Shown: piece after piece, positions 1 through 8,300 of the stretch
How positions within the stretch are numbered: the first letter of the stretch is position 1
Layout: every line of letters starts with the position of its first letter
Source of the DNA: Sphingomonas gilva
GTDB lineage: Bacteria; Pseudomonadota; Alphaproteobacteria; Sphingomonadales; Sphingomonadaceae
Length of the DNA: 64,000 bases
NCBI RefSeq assembly: GCF_003515075.1
Contig: NZ_QWLV01000002.1
Span: 372,001 to 436,000 of the forward strand
Direction of reading: 5' to 3'
Notes under the pieces: model-generated
Told to the model about the DNA's origin: nothing
Databases searched by the model: none
The model's input: only the letters and a program-made list of their open reading frames with translations
Position numbers and translations under genes: made by a program

Positions 1-24
1 CGCGCGGGCGCTGAGTCAAGCCGA

Positions 25-906
25 TCAGGCGAGGATCGCCTCGCCGCGCGCCTTGGCGTAATCCTGCGTGCCATGCGTGATCACGCGGTCGTCCGGAAGG
101 ATCGCGCCGATCGGGATGTCGCCCTGCCCCCCGATCCGCGCATAGAGCGGGGCGAAGTCGGTCTCCACCGTCACCCGCAGCAGCTCGTCGAAGCTCGGCA
201 CGACGAAATAATTCTGCTGATAATCGTCGATCCGATACTCGGTGCGCATCACGCGCTCGAGATCGAAGCCGATCCGGTTGGGGCTGGGATCGTCCAGCGC
301 GAAGATGCTCTCCCCCTTCGAGGAGACGATGCCCGATCCGTAGATGCGCAGGGCCCCCTGCTCCTCGACCAGCCCGAACTCGACCGTATACCAGTAGAGC
401 CGCGCGAGGTTCTTGAGCGCGCCCAGCTCCAGCGCGCGCAGCCCGCCGCGGCCATAGGCCGCCATGTAATCGGCGAACACCGGATCGGCGAGCATCGGCA
501 CATGGCCGAACACGTCGTGGAAGATGTCGGGTTCCTGGAGATAGTCGAGCTGGTCGCGACGCCGGATGAAATTGCCGGCGACGAAGCGCCTGTTGGCCAT
601 ATGATCGAAGAACACGTCGTCGGGCACCAGCCCCGGCACCGCGACTACCTTCCAGCCCGTCGCCGCCGTCAGCCGTTCGTTGAGCTCGTCGAAATTGGGA
701 ATGCCCCCGCGTGAAAGCTCAAGCGTCTCCAGCCCCTTGAGGAACGCCCTGGAAGCGCGTCCCGGCAGCATCTCGGTCTGGCGCGCATAAAGGATGTCCC
801 ACGTCCCGTGGTCCTCGTCGGTGTAGCGCTCCCAGTCCTGCGGTATCGTCCAGTCGGCGCCCGCTCCTTCCGGCGGGTGCGCCAGGACATGCGTGTCATT
901 TGCCAT
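25..906 (-). CDS. phhA: Phenylalanine 4-monooxygenase
   Basis: Hydroxylates phenylalanine to tyrosine with molecular oxygen and a pterin cofactor, using a non-haem iron; cytoplasmic. The whole chain matches the monomeric bacterial phenylalanine hydroxylases, about 293 residues. The iron ligands are visible: HDVFGHVPML gives His130 and His135, and WYTVEFGL gives Glu176. The Tyr-Gly-Ser-Gly-Ile and SSKGES stretches of the catalytic core follow. I start at the ATG at 906 (protein begins MANDTHVLAH); an upstream in-frame start at 933 would add nine residues unlike the family. It is transcribed away from the next gene, whose probable start lies 36 bases off, so the two share a short divergent promoter region. 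The end is complete. Confidence 0.95.
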   Translation of the reverse strand: MANDTHVLAHPPEGAGADWTIPQDWERYTDEDHGTWDILYARQTEMLPGRASRAFLKGLETLELSRGGIPNFDELNERLTAATGWKVVAVPGLVPDDVFFDHMANRRFVAGNFIRRRDQLDYLQEPDIFHDVFGHVPMLADPVFADYMAAYGRGGLRALELGALKNLARLYWYTVEFGLVEEQGALRIYGSGIVSSKGESIFALDDPSPNRIGFDLERVMRTEYRIDDYQQNYFVVPSFDELLRVTVETDFAPLYARIGGQGDIPIGAILPDDRVITHGTQDYAKARGEAILA

Positions 907-941
907 GGATGCCGTGTAGCATGGCCGGGGCAAGGTATGAA

Positions 942-1616
942 ATGATACGGTATCTGCGCAGGTTGGGGATCGCGCTGGGCGTGCTGCTCGCGATTCCGCT
1001 CGCCTATCTGATGGCCGGGCAGATCGGCGGGATGATCCCGTCGAACGGCGATTGGGTGCAGGCGAAGCGCGGCGTCGTGGTGTTCGTCGAGACCAACGGC
1101 ATCCATACCGGCATCGTCGTGCCGGTATCCGCCGCCGGGATCGACTGGCGCGACCTGGTCAGGGCCGAACACCTGACCGATCCGCGCTATGCCGGCACGC
1201 ATCTCGCCTTCGGCTGGGGTGAGCGGCAATTCTATCTGAACACGCCGACATGGGCCGATCTCAGCCTGTCCACCGCCGCGCGGTCGGCGCTCGGCAGCGA
1301 TGAGACCCTGGTCCATGTCGATCACCTCACCCCGCCGGTCCCGGGCGAGCATATCCGCGCGCTGGTGCTGTCCGAAGCGGAATATCGCCGTCTCGCCGGC
1401 TTTATCCGTGCAAGCTTCCGGCTCGATCCGGCGGGCCGGTCGCGACCGGTGCGGGGCTATGGCCCGGCCGACGCCTTCTACGAAGGCCGCGGCCATTATG
1501 ACGCGTTCAAGACCTGCAACGCCTGGGTCGGCGACGCGCTGCGCCACGCGGGCGTGCGGGTGGGCGTCTGGACGCCCTTCCCCTGGAGCGTGATGTCCTG
1601 GTTCGGGGAAGGCTGA
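942..1616 (+). CDS. DUF2459 / TIGR02117 family membrane-anchored protein
   Basis: About 224 residues with one N-terminal hydrophobic segment (roughly residues 6-27, after MIRYLRR) and a periplasmic-looking remainder. The body matches the TIGR02117/DUF2459 family: FVETNGIHTGIVVP near residue 45, FGWGERQFYLNTP near residue 90 and FKTCNAWVGDALR near the C-terminus. The conserved His and Cys suggest an NlpC/P60-like fold, but the reaction is unknown. I choose the ATG at 942 because the positively charged start plus hydrophobic stretch forms a clean anchor; in-frame ATGs at 900, 909 and 921 give poor N-termini. It is divergent from phhA. Confidence 0.8.
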   Translation: MIRYLRRLGIALGVLLAIPLAYLMAGQIGGMIPSNGDWVQAKRGVVVFVETNGIHTGIVVPVSAAGIDWRDLVRAEHLTDPRYAGTHLAFGWGERQFYLNTPTWADLSLSTAARSALGSDETLVHVDHLTPPVPGEHIRALVLSEAEYRRLAGFIRASFRLDPAGRSRPVRGYGPADAFYEGRGHYDAFKTCNAWVGDALRHAGVRVGVWTPFPWSVMSWFGEG

Positions 1617-1683
1617 TTGTTCTTCGACATCGACGCGCGAATATGCTCAAGCGCGGAGGCTAAGAAGAGGGGTTCAATCGACC

Positions 1684-2190
1684 ATGACCAGCCGCACCGG
1701 CGTCTATCCCGGCACCTTCGATCCGATCACGCTCGGCCATATGGACATCATCCGGCGCGGCGCGAAGCTCGTCGACCGACTGGTCATCGGCGTCACCACC
1801 AACCCCTCCAAATCCCCCATGTTCTCCACCGAAGAGCGCATGGCGATGGTCAAGCGCGAGGTCGCCTCGATCGGCGGCGAGATCGATGTCGTCAGCTTCG
1901 ATTCGCTGCTGATGGACTTCGCCGAGGCGCAGGGCGCGAAGGTGATCGTCCGGGGTCTGCGCGCGGTCGCCGACTTCGAATACGAATATCAGATGGCCGG
2001 CATGAACCAGCAGATCAATCCGCGTGTCGAGACGGTGTTCCTGATGGCGGACGTCTCGCTGCAGCCGATCGCCAGCCGGCTGGTCAAGGAAATCGCGCTC
2101 TATGGCGGGCCGATCGACCGCTTCGTCACCCCGGCGGTGGCGGTCGAAGTCGCCGCGCGGGTGGACAAGCTGGGGCGGAAAGGGAGTTGA
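1684..2190 (+). CDS. coaD: Pantetheine-phosphate adenylyltransferase (CoA biosynthesis)
   Basis: Transfers AMP from ATP to 4'-phosphopantetheine, the penultimate step of coenzyme A synthesis. The 168-residue protein has the nucleotidyltransferase signature at its start (GTFDPITLGH, with the T/HxGH motif at about residues 15-18), the central VRGLRAVADFEYE motif around residue 88-100, and the conserved MADVSLQPIASRLVKE segment near residue 120. Length and order are normal. The gene lies upstream of a cyclophilin and queA in the same direction, an arrangement common in Sphingomonadaceae. Start ATG preceded by an AGAGGGG purine stretch. Confidence 0.96.
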   Translation: MTSRTGVYPGTFDPITLGHMDIIRRGAKLVDRLVIGVTTNPSKSPMFSTEERMAMVKREVASIGGEIDVVSFDSLLMDFAEAQGAKVIVRGLRAVADFEYEYQMAGMNQQINPRVETVFLMADVSLQPIASRLVKEIALYGGPIDRFVTPAVAVEVAARVDKLGRKGS

Positions 2191-2295
2191 TCCGTCCTTC
2201 GATACGCCGCTTCGAAGGGCCATTCAGTTGCGCGTCAGCCACTTGATGCTCTAGACCGCCCGCAATCCCCCCTCCACCCGAGGATCGATCCGTTC

Positions 2296-3060
2296 ATGCG
2301 TCCGTTCGCCCGTATCGCCGTCATCGCTGCACTGATGTGCGCGGCTCCCTCCTTCGCGCAGACCCAGCCCGGCGCGCCGCCGGCCGAAGAGGCGCCCACC
2401 CAAGGCCCGGTCGCGGCTGAAACGCCGGTCGATTCGCCCAGCGTCGACACCTCGACCGTGCTGGCGGCGACGGTGACGCCGCCAGCCATCGCCGCGGACA
2501 AGGCCAACACCTGGCTGCTCGACCTGTCGAGCGGCGGCCGCGTCGCGATCCAGCTTCGTCCGGACTTCGCGCCGGGCCATGTCGCGCGCATCCAGGAGCT
2601 CACCCGGCAGAAATTCTATGACGGGCTGACCTTCCACCGTGTGATCGAAGGCTTCATGGCGCAGGGCGGCGATCCCCAGGGCACCGGCCAGGGCGGATCG
2701 CAGCTTCCGGACCTCAAGGCCGAGTTCAACCGCCTGCCCCACCTGCGCGGCACCGTGGCGATGGCGCGCGCGGAATCGGAAGACTCGGCCAACAGCCAGT
2801 TCTACATCGTGCTGATGCCGACCTTGAAGCTCGACAAGAAATACACCGTTTTCGGGCGCGTGACCGACGGCATGCAATATGTCGACGCGATCGAGCGCGG
2901 CGAGCCGCCGGCCAACCCGACGCGCATCGTCCATGCATATCTCGCGGCGGACAACCCTCCGCCCTACGCCAACGCGCCCGCACCGGTCGCGGCGCCCGCG
3001 CCGAGCATCATCGATCCGGCTCCCGCCGCCTCGCCTGGGGCGACGCCGGCGAAGGAGTGA
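2296..3060 (+). CDS. Exported cyclophilin-type peptidyl-prolyl isomerase
   Basis: A 254-residue PPIase that should act in the periplasm. Residues 1-21 form a Sec signal peptide (ending PSFAQ), followed by an Ala/Pro/Glu-rich linker to about residue 75. The cyclophilin domain (about 76-215) shows FYDGLTFHRVIEGFMAQGG, GDPQGTGQGG and NSQFYIVL, including the catalytic Arg in FHRV. The C-terminal 35 residues are Pro/Ala-rich and low complexity. It sits between coaD and queA in one direction; the gap after it holds a repeat element, so co-transcription with queA is uncertain. Confidence 0.92.
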   Translation: MRPFARIAVIAALMCAAPSFAQTQPGAPPAEEAPTQGPVAAETPVDSPSVDTSTVLAATVTPPAIAADKANTWLLDLSSGGRVAIQLRPDFAPGHVARIQELTRQKFYDGLTFHRVIEGFMAQGGDPQGTGQGGSQLPDLKAEFNRLPHLRGTVAMARAESEDSANSQFYIVLMPTLKLDKKYTVFGRVTDGMQYVDAIERGEPPANPTRIVHAYLAADNPPPYANAPAPVAAPAPSIIDPAPAASPGATPAKE

Positions 3061-3068
3061 GCCTCTAT

Positions 3069-3220
3069 CCCCCTCCCTTTCAAGGGAGGGGCTAGGGGTG
3101 GGTGAAGCGGCGGACGGGGCTCAATGCCCCGTTCGGCGCTCCGGTCCTCCAAGTGAAGAATTTTACAGGCGCGCAGACGCGCGCACCCACCCCAGCCTCT
3201 CCCTTGAAAGGGAGGGGAGT
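3069..3220. repeat. ~150-bp intergenic repeat with inverted ends (copy 1)
   Basis: The ends are inverted copies of each other: CCCTCCCTTTCAAGGGAGGG near 3071-3090 and CTCCCTTGAAAGGGAGGGG near 3199-3217, each itself a hairpin. The inner arms GGGGTGGGT and ACCCACCCC also pair. The centre contains a CGGGGCTCAATGCCCCG hairpin and GCGCGCAGACGCGCGCACCCACCC. A second copy with the same order of parts lies at 50628-50781. It looks like a non-autonomous, MITE-like or REP-like element; its mover is not in this window. Confidence 0.75.
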
Positions 3221-3231
3221 AGGTTGCGCCC

Positions 3232-4263
3232 TTGGACGTCGCCCTCTTCGATTTCGACTTGCCGCCCGATCGGATCGCGCTGCGCCCGGCATCGCCGCGC
3301 GATTCCGCCCGCCTGTTGCTGCTCGACGCGGATCGCACCGAAGACCGCGCCGTTACCGACCTTCCCGCCCTGCTCCGCGCGGGCGACATATTGGTGTTCA
3401 ACGATACCCGCGTGATCCCGGCGCAGCTGGAGGGCATGCGCGGCGCCGCGAAGATCGGCGCGACGCTGCACAAGCGCGAAGGGCCTCGCCGCTGGCGCGC
3501 CTTCATCCGCAACGCCAAGCGGTTGCAAGAGGGCGATGCGATCGATTTCGGACACGGCGTCGCCGCCACCGCCTTCGACCGCGCCGAGGACGGCAGCTTC
3601 GCGCTCGATTTCCATGGTGACGAGCCCGTCGAGCTGCTGCTCGAACGCGCCGGCACGATGCCGCTGCCGCCGTACATCGCCGGCAAGCGCGCGACCGACG
3701 AGCGCGACCGGTCGGACTATCAGACGATGTTCGCGGACCAGCCCGGCGCGGTCGCCGCCCCCACCGCCGCGCTGCACTTCACGCCGACGCTGATGGCGGC
3801 GCTGGAGGCGGCAGGCATCGCCCACACCACCCTCACCCTCCATGTCGGCGCAGGCACCTTCCTGCCGGTCAAGGCGCAAGACACCGACGATCACAAGATG
3901 CACGCCGAATGGGGCCGTATCGACGCCGTGACAGCCGACCGGCTCAATGCCGTCCGTGCGGGCGGCGGCCGCATCGTCGCCGTCGGCACCACCAGCCTGC
4001 GCCTGATCGAGAGCGCGTGCGGCCAGGACGGCGTCATCCGCCCGTTCGAAGGCGACACGGCGATCTTCATTACCCCCGGCTACCGCTTCAGGGGCATCGA
4101 CGGGCTGCTGACCAATTTCCACCTGCCGAAATCGACGCTGTTCATGCTGGTGTCGGCGCTGATGGGGCTGGAGCGGATGCGGGCGGCCTATGCCCATGCC
4201 ATCCGCGAAGGATACCGCTTCTACAGCTATGGCGACGCCTCGCTGTTGCTGCCCGAAGGTTAA
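3232..4263 (+). CDS. queA: tRNA preQ1(34) S-adenosylmethionine ribosyltransferase-isomerase
   Basis: Transfers and isomerises the ribosyl part of SAM onto preQ1 in tRNA position 34, making epoxyqueuosine. The 343-residue sequence is full length: [16 protein letters not shown] at the N-terminus, [11 protein letters not shown] near 58, [11 protein letters not shown] near 205, and [16 protein letters not shown] near 290. No ATG fits the conserved start; the TTG at 3232 gives a correct N-terminus, right after the repeat element. tgt, often next in this neighbourhood, is not adjacent; a cell-wall hydrolase gene follows instead. Confidence 0.94.
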   Translation: MDVALFDFDLPPDRIALRPASPRDSARLLLLDADRTEDRAVTDLPALLRAGDILVFNDTRVIPAQLEGMRGAAKIGATLHKREGPRRWRAFIRNAKRLQEGDAIDFGHGVAATAFDRAEDGSFALDFHGDEPVELLLERAGTMPLPPYIAGKRATDERDRSDYQTMFADQPGAVAAPTAALHFTPTLMAALEAAGIAHTTLTLHVGAGTFLPVKAQDTDDHKMHAEWGRIDAVTADRLNAVRAGGGRIVAVGTTSLRLIESACGQDGVIRPFEGDTAIFITPGYRFRGIDGLLTNFHLPKSTLFMLVSALMGLERMRAAYAHAIREGYRFYSYGDASLLLPEG

Positions 4264-4343
4264 CGCCCGCGCCATCCGTCCCACCCCGGCACAGCGCCAA
4301 ATCTGCTGGGGATTCGTCCGTCAAACAGGCGTATGCGCCCCAT

Positions 4344-5357
4344 ATGCTCGCGCGCGCCCTTCGTGATTCTCCGCTGCTGGCCGGCGCGTTCGCGTTGGTC
4401 GCGCTGAGCGGGATCGGCATGTCGGCCAAGGCGGCGCTGACCGCTTTCGCCTATGGCACCGGCGATGCCCGCGCGATCACCCTGCCCGCGACCGGGCTGG
4501 AGGGCGACGATCGCTTCCCGGGCGCGGCGCTGGCCTATGCCGAGACGCCCGATCTGCCGCGCGCGGCGGCGGCGACGGGCTATTACGATATTCCGGCGAG
4601 CCTCGCCGCGACCGCGCCAGCCGATTTCACCACGCCCGCCGATCTCGGCGTCCTCCCCGCCCCGTCGATGGCGTTCCGCGGCCGCAGTGGCGTCGATTCG
4701 ATGCGCGCTGCGCAGTGCCTCGCCACGGCAATCTACTACGAGGCCGCCAGCGAGAGCGAGGACGGGCAGCGCGCGGTGGCGCAGGTGGTGCTCAACCGCG
4801 TGCGCCATCCGGCCTTCCCGAACAGCGTTTGCGGCGTCGTCTTCCAGGGACATGAGCGCGCGACCGGCTGCCAGTTCAGCTTCACCTGTGACGGCGCAAT
4901 GGCGCGGGCGCCATCCGTCACCGGCTATGCCCGCGCGCTCCGCATCGCGCACGAGGCGTTGGCAGGACGCGTCTATGCGCCGGTCGGCAACGCGACGCAC
5001 TACCACACTTTCCGGGTGTGGCCGGTCTGGGGCAAGAGCCTGGTGATGACCGCCGCGGTCGGCGCGCACTTCTTCCACCGGTGGAAGGGCTATTGGGGCA
5101 CGCCCCAGGCGTTCCGCGCCGGCTATGCGGGGGTTGAGCCCGCCGTGCCCGCCTGGACGACGCGCGCCCCGCAACCTGCGACGTTGCCCACGCCCGCCCT
5201 AGCCCAGGCGGCGACGGCGGTTCCGCCGCCGATCCGGCCACCCGACGCCACGCGCATCCAACCCGAGCACGCCCAGAGCGGCGATCCGATCGTCACCGCG
5301 GACGCGGAGTCGCAGATCCTCGATAAGTGGAAGGATTCGGGCAAGCCGCTTCGCTGA
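4344..5357 (+). CDS. SleB-like cell wall hydrolase
   Basis: A 337-residue protein with an N-terminal hydrophobic segment (about residues 10-32) and a Hydrolase_2 (SleB) domain at about 120-240. The domain is recognised by CLATAIYYEAASE with the presumed catalytic Glu, VAQVVLNRVRHPAFPNSVC, and GCQFSFTCDG, then ATHYHTFRVWPVW. Members cleave peptidoglycan, acting as amidase or lytic transglycosylase; in Gram-negatives the role is general wall remodelling. The C-terminal 90 residues are Pro/Ala-rich and unstructured. I use the ATG at 4344 because earlier in-frame codons lie in queA. Confidence 0.87.
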   Translation: MLARALRDSPLLAGAFALVALSGIGMSAKAALTAFAYGTGDARAITLPATGLEGDDRFPGAALAYAETPDLPRAAAATGYYDIPASLAATAPADFTTPADLGVLPAPSMAFRGRSGVDSMRAAQCLATAIYYEAASESEDGQRAVAQVVLNRVRHPAFPNSVCGVVFQGHERATGCQFSFTCDGAMARAPSVTGYARALRIAHEALAGRVYAPVGNATHYHTFRVWPVWGKSLVMTAAVGAHFFHRWKGYWGTPQAFRAGYAGVEPAVPAWTTRAPQPATLPTPALAQAATAVPPPIRPPDATRIQPEHAQSGDPIVTADAESQILDKWKDSGKPLR

Positions 5358-5366
5358 CACATGAAA

Positions 5367-5398
5367 AACGGCCCCGCCGCTTTCGCGATGGGGCCGTT
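5367..5398. terminator. Intrinsic terminator between convergent genes
   Basis: AACGGCCCC (5367-5375) pairs with GGGGCCGTT (5390-5398) around a 14-base loop. Read on the minus strand the stem is followed by TTTTTC, so it is a good rho-independent terminator for the minus-strand gene that ends at 5434; it may also stop the SleB-like gene from the other side. Confidence 0.8.
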
Positions 5399-5433
5399 CT
5401 CCGGATCATGCGTCACTCAGGTGAGCGAGGCTG

Positions 5434-5784
5434 TTAGCGCCAGGCGGTCTGGCGGTCATGCTTCTGGTTGTAGACGCGCTGCGCCAGCCGATCGAAGCGG
5501 CGGTCGAGATCGCGGCGCTCAGCGAGCGTCAGGCCGCGGCCCGAGCGACGATACTGCTGCTCCAGCCGGTTGAGATCGCGGAACTGGATGCGCAGCCGCT
5601 GCGCCTCGTTGCGGTTGAGCGTGCCGCGGCGAACGCCTTGGTCGATACGCCGGTCGATATTGGCCTGGCGCTGGTTGATCGACTGCCAGCCCTGCTGCCA
5701 GGGCGCGGGCGCCGGAGCGGCGGCGGCGGGAACGGCCGCGACCGCGGTCGCGATGCCGGCGAGAACGATTGCGAGCTTGTTCAT
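5434..5784 (-). CDS. Small secreted Arg/Gln-rich helical protein
   Basis: 116 residues starting MNKLAIVLAG. Residues 1-23 are a clear signal peptide (cleavage after AAAAP or nearby). The mature part is dominated by charged helix-forming residues: SINQRQANIDRRIDQGV, TLNRNEAQRLRIQFRDL, and TLAERRDLDRRFDRLAQR, in a heptad-like pattern. Small periplasmic proteins of this type are widespread in sphingomonads and unnamed; I do not assign a function. An upstream start at 5799 would add MRSTH before the signal and is less likely. A strong terminator lies just downstream. Confidence 0.75.
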   Translation of the reverse strand: MNKLAIVLAGIATAVAAVPAAAAPAPAPWQQGWQSINQRQANIDRRIDQGVRRGTLNRNEAQRLRIQFRDLNRLEQQYRRSGRGLTLAERRDLDRRFDRLAQRVYNQKHDRQTAWR

Positions 5785-5914
5785 GTGCGTACTCCTCAAA
5801 CCCGACCCCTCTCTGGGTCGAATGGAGATATGCGCCGGGCCTGTCGCAGCTTCGTGCCGCCGGATGCGCCAAAGTGTCGCAGATGGTCGCAGAACGGGAT
5901 GCGCCGTTCAGCAT

Positions 5915-5951
5915 AGCATATGCTTGCTTATTCCTATCAATATACTAGGAA
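5915..5951. promoter_or_regulatory. Palindromic AT-rich control region
   Basis: AGCATATGCT (5915-5924) is a perfect palindrome, and TTCCTA (5931-5936) pairs with TAGGAA (5946-5951) around an AT-rich spacer. Both lie just before the next small gene in an otherwise GC-rich background, which suggests a promoter or regulator site. No regulator is identified. Confidence 0.35.
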
Positions 5952-5952
5952 T

Positions 5953-6177
5953 ATGTCGAGCATGGAGTACATCCTCTTGTCTGACAAAAATCTCCTGGCC
6001 AACCAGTTGATCGAGGGCCTTTACGTCGCCCTGCTGCATAGAGGCGTGCTGTCGGTTGAAGACATAACCGATGCCGGCGAGACGCTTGTCCACACCGCCG
6101 ACACCGACGAGGAAGAGATCATCGCGGAAATGACGCTCGCGGAGATGCTGAACATCCTGGAGCGGGCGGCGCGTTGA
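5953..6177 (+). CDS. Small acidic hypothetical protein
   Basis: 74 residues from the ATG at 5953 (MSSMEYILLSDKN); the ATG at 5962 would give 71 residues. The protein is acidic and mainly helical, with a stretch HTADTDEEEIIAEMTLAEML near the middle and end. It has no signal peptide, no membrane segment and no motif I recognise. Codon use is only moderately GC-biased. It stands alone, upstream of a convergent lipoprotein gene, behind a palindromic region. Coding is supported by a plausible amphipathic composition, but function is unknown. Confidence 0.5.
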   Translation: MSSMEYILLSDKNLLANQLIEGLYVALLHRGVLSVEDITDAGETLVHTADTDEEEIIAEMTLAEMLNILERAAR

Positions 6178-6289
6178 CGGCCAAAGGCCATGCAATGGAT
6201 ATCTGGCACGCGTACTGTGAGGGATGTGCCAAGGCGGAATCCGCGCAACAAGGAATCCGCGCAACAGGGATGCCCGAAGACGGGCGGCC

Positions 6290-8092
6290 CTAGCGTTCTC
6301 GCCGCTCGCGACGCGCTTCCACCCGTGCGGTGCGTTGGACAGCGCGCGTCTGGCGCTGCGCCTGCTGCTGCTGGCGCTGTACCTGACGCTGCTCACGCGC
6401 GGTCCTCTGTAGGCGTTCGGCGGCGCGCTGGCGCTGCGCTTGCCGACGTTGCTCGCGCTCGGCGGTACGGCGGCTTTCGGCCTGCTGACGCTGGCGGCTG
6501 GCCTCTTGCCGCGCCCGGTTCTGCGCGCGCTCGCGCTGCGCCTGCCGGCGTTCGGCGCGCTGACGGGTTTCGGCCCGGCTCCGCTCGGCCTGAACCCGTT
6601 GGCGACGCTCGGCTTGACGCTGCTGACGCTGCGCCGATTGCCGCTGACGCTCGGCGCGCTGCTCGCGCTGGCGCGTCGCCGCCTGCTGCCGCTCGCGCCG
6701 CTCGGCCCGCTCGCGGGTCTGCGCCTGGCGCGCCTGCTGCCGTTCGGCACGCTGGCGCTGACGATCGGCCTGCGCCTGACGCTGCGCCTGATTGCGCTGG
6801 CGTTCGACGCGCTGCTGCTGGCGCTGCTCGGACCGCTGCCGACGCTCCGCCTGTTGGCGCTGCTGCGCGCGCTGCGCCTGGCGTTGCTGGCGTTCGGCCT
6901 GGCGGTCACGCTGGGCGAGCCGCTGCTGGCGCTGCGCCTGACGCTGCTCGCGCCGGGCGATATGCTGCTGGCGATCCACCCGCCGATCGCGCTCGGCGCG
7001 CTGCTGCTGCCGTTCGATCTGGCGTTCGCGGCGATCACGCTGCGCGATCTGCCGTTGCCTGTCCGCGCGCCGCTCCGCCCGCTGGCGCTGCGCCTCGCGG
7101 CGTTGCTCGGCGCGCTGGCGTTCCACCCGCGCGCGCTGACGGATCAGGCGGTTCTCGCGGATATCGTTGCGCGCGGCGATCTGCTCCAGCCGCGGACGGC
7201 GGCCTTCGAAGCCGCGGTCGCGCCACACGTCGAAGCGACGCGCCTCCGCCCGGCGCAGCTGGCGCTCGTCACGCCAGTAATCGCGCTGGCGATCGGCGAC
7301 GCGGCGGTGATAACGCTGCCATCGCTCCTCGCGCGCGCGCTGGCGCTCCCAGCGGCGGCGCTGCTCGAAGAGGTCGTCGCGCCGCTCCGCCCAGCGCGAG
7401 GCGAGCACCGCCCGCCGCTCGGCCCGGCGCGACGCGCGATAGAGCCGCTCGGCGCGGGCATAATAGCGCGAGGCATGGTCGCGTCGCGGCGCCCAGCCGC
7501 TGACCGGCACCAGCCGCCCGTAATTGTCGTAGACCGCCACCAGCCGGCCGTCGTCATAGCCGTAGCTGTACCACGGATCGCGCACCAGATAGGGCGCGGC
7601 CGACCCGGCCGAGTAGTAATAGCTGCGGTATCCGCCGTCGATCGGCTCGGCGAAATAGAGCGAATCGTCATAGGCCTGCCAGGCCCAAGGATCGCTGTCG
7701 TCGTAATAATAACCATAATCGGGCGGCGCATCGCCGAAGGCGGTGGCCATCGACAGCGCCTGCTCGATGAAGCCGTAGGAGGCGCCGCTATCGTCATAAT
7801 AGCCTTGGGCGGGCGCGCCGTAGGCGATCGGCTCGGCGCGCGGCAGTTCGTCCGCGGTCGGCGCATAGCGGACGGGCGTCGGTGCCCCACCGGCCTGCGC
7901 GTCGGAGAGGAGCGGCAGCGTGTCGGGCAGCGCGGGCAGCTGCGCGAAAGAGGGTTGGCCGTCCTTCCCGACAGCAGTGGTCTCGGCGTCATAGGGTCCG
8001 GCGGGGACCGGCTTGCACGCGCCGGCGGCCAGCGCCAGCGCGACCGCCGCGGCGCTGGCGAGCGGCAGTCGGAAACGGGTGACGGGCGACAT
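6290..8092 (-). CDS. Lipoprotein with long Arg/Gln-rich low-complexity tail
   Basis: 600 residues. The N-terminus MSPVTRFRLPLASAAAVALA ends in a lipobox (LAAGAC), so the protein is probably a lipoprotein. Residues 30-210 are acidic and Tyr/Asp/Gly/Pro-rich with many YYDDS and YYYSAGS motifs. From about residue 210 to the end the chain is almost entirely Arg, Gln, Ala and Glu (for example RQRAERQQARQAQTRERAE), predicted as a very long charged helix or disordered rod. The start at 8092 is backed by AGGAG eight bases upstream; a GTG at 8101 is less likely. An envelope or cell-wall binding role is a guess. The long opposite-strand reading frame here is a shadow of the GCGC-rich repeats. Confidence 0.75.
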   Translation of the reverse strand: MSPVTRFRLPLASAAAVALALAAGACKPVPAGPYDAETTAVGKDGQPSFAQLPALPDTLPLLSDAQAGGAPTPVRYAPTADELPRAEPIAYGAPAQGYYDDSGASYGFIEQALSMATAFGDAPPDYGYYYDDSDPWAWQAYDDSLYFAEPIDGGYRSYYYSAGSAAPYLVRDPWYSYGYDDGRLVAVYDNYGRLVPVSGWAPRRDHASRYYARAERLYRASRRAERRAVLASRWAERRDDLFEQRRRWERQRAREERWQRYHRRVADRQRDYWRDERQLRRAEARRFDVWRDRGFEGRRPRLEQIAARNDIRENRLIRQRARVERQRAEQRREAQRQRAERRADRQRQIAQRDRRERQIERQQQRAERDRRVDRQQHIARREQRQAQRQQRLAQRDRQAERQQRQAQRAQQRQQAERRQRSEQRQQQRVERQRNQAQRQAQADRQRQRAERQQARQAQTRERAERRERQQAATRQREQRAERQRQSAQRQQRQAERRQRVQAERSRAETRQRAERRQAQRERAQNRARQEASRQRQQAESRRTAEREQRRQAQRQRAAERLQRTAREQRQVQRQQQQAQRQTRAVQRTARVEARRERRER

Positions 8093-8194
8093 AAGGCCCA
8101 CTCCTGGCTGTTTCTATCAGCCCGGAACCTTGCACGGCGCTACTGAACCCGCCGTGGCCGCGCCGTTCATCGCAGGTATTGAGTAGATCCCCTC

Positions 8195-8243
8195 GACAAA
8201 GCGACCCGCGACGGCCCGACCGGGGCCATCGCGGGTCTTTGTC
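8195..8243 (-). terminator. Long hairpin downstream of the autotransporter or upstream gene
   Basis: GACAAAGCGACCCGCGACGGCC (from 8195) pairs imperfectly with GGCCATCGCGGGTCTTTGTC (to 8243). It lies between two minus-strand genes, after the lipoprotein promoter and 58 bases beyond the stop of the autotransporter gene, so it most likely ends some transcription unit read towards it from the right on the plus strand or terminates minus-strand antisense; direction is unsure. Confidence 0.55.
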
Positions 8244-8300
8244 GTCCGGCCGAGGGGCTCACGAGCCGGACGGTCGGGTTCCTGATCTTATGGGGAGGGA

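Noticed and set aside
6300..7100. Regularly spaced GCGCTGCTGG-like repeats that could suggest a CRISPR or tandem repeat
   Set aside because: No constant repeat and spacer lengths; they encode the Arg/Gln-rich tail. No CRISPR array is present in the window.
6440..8146. 568-codon plus-strand frame with Leu/Ala/Arg-rich product opposite the lipoprotein
   Set aside because: Arises from reverse complements of Arg/Gln codons; the minus-strand start has a good ribosome site and lipobox.
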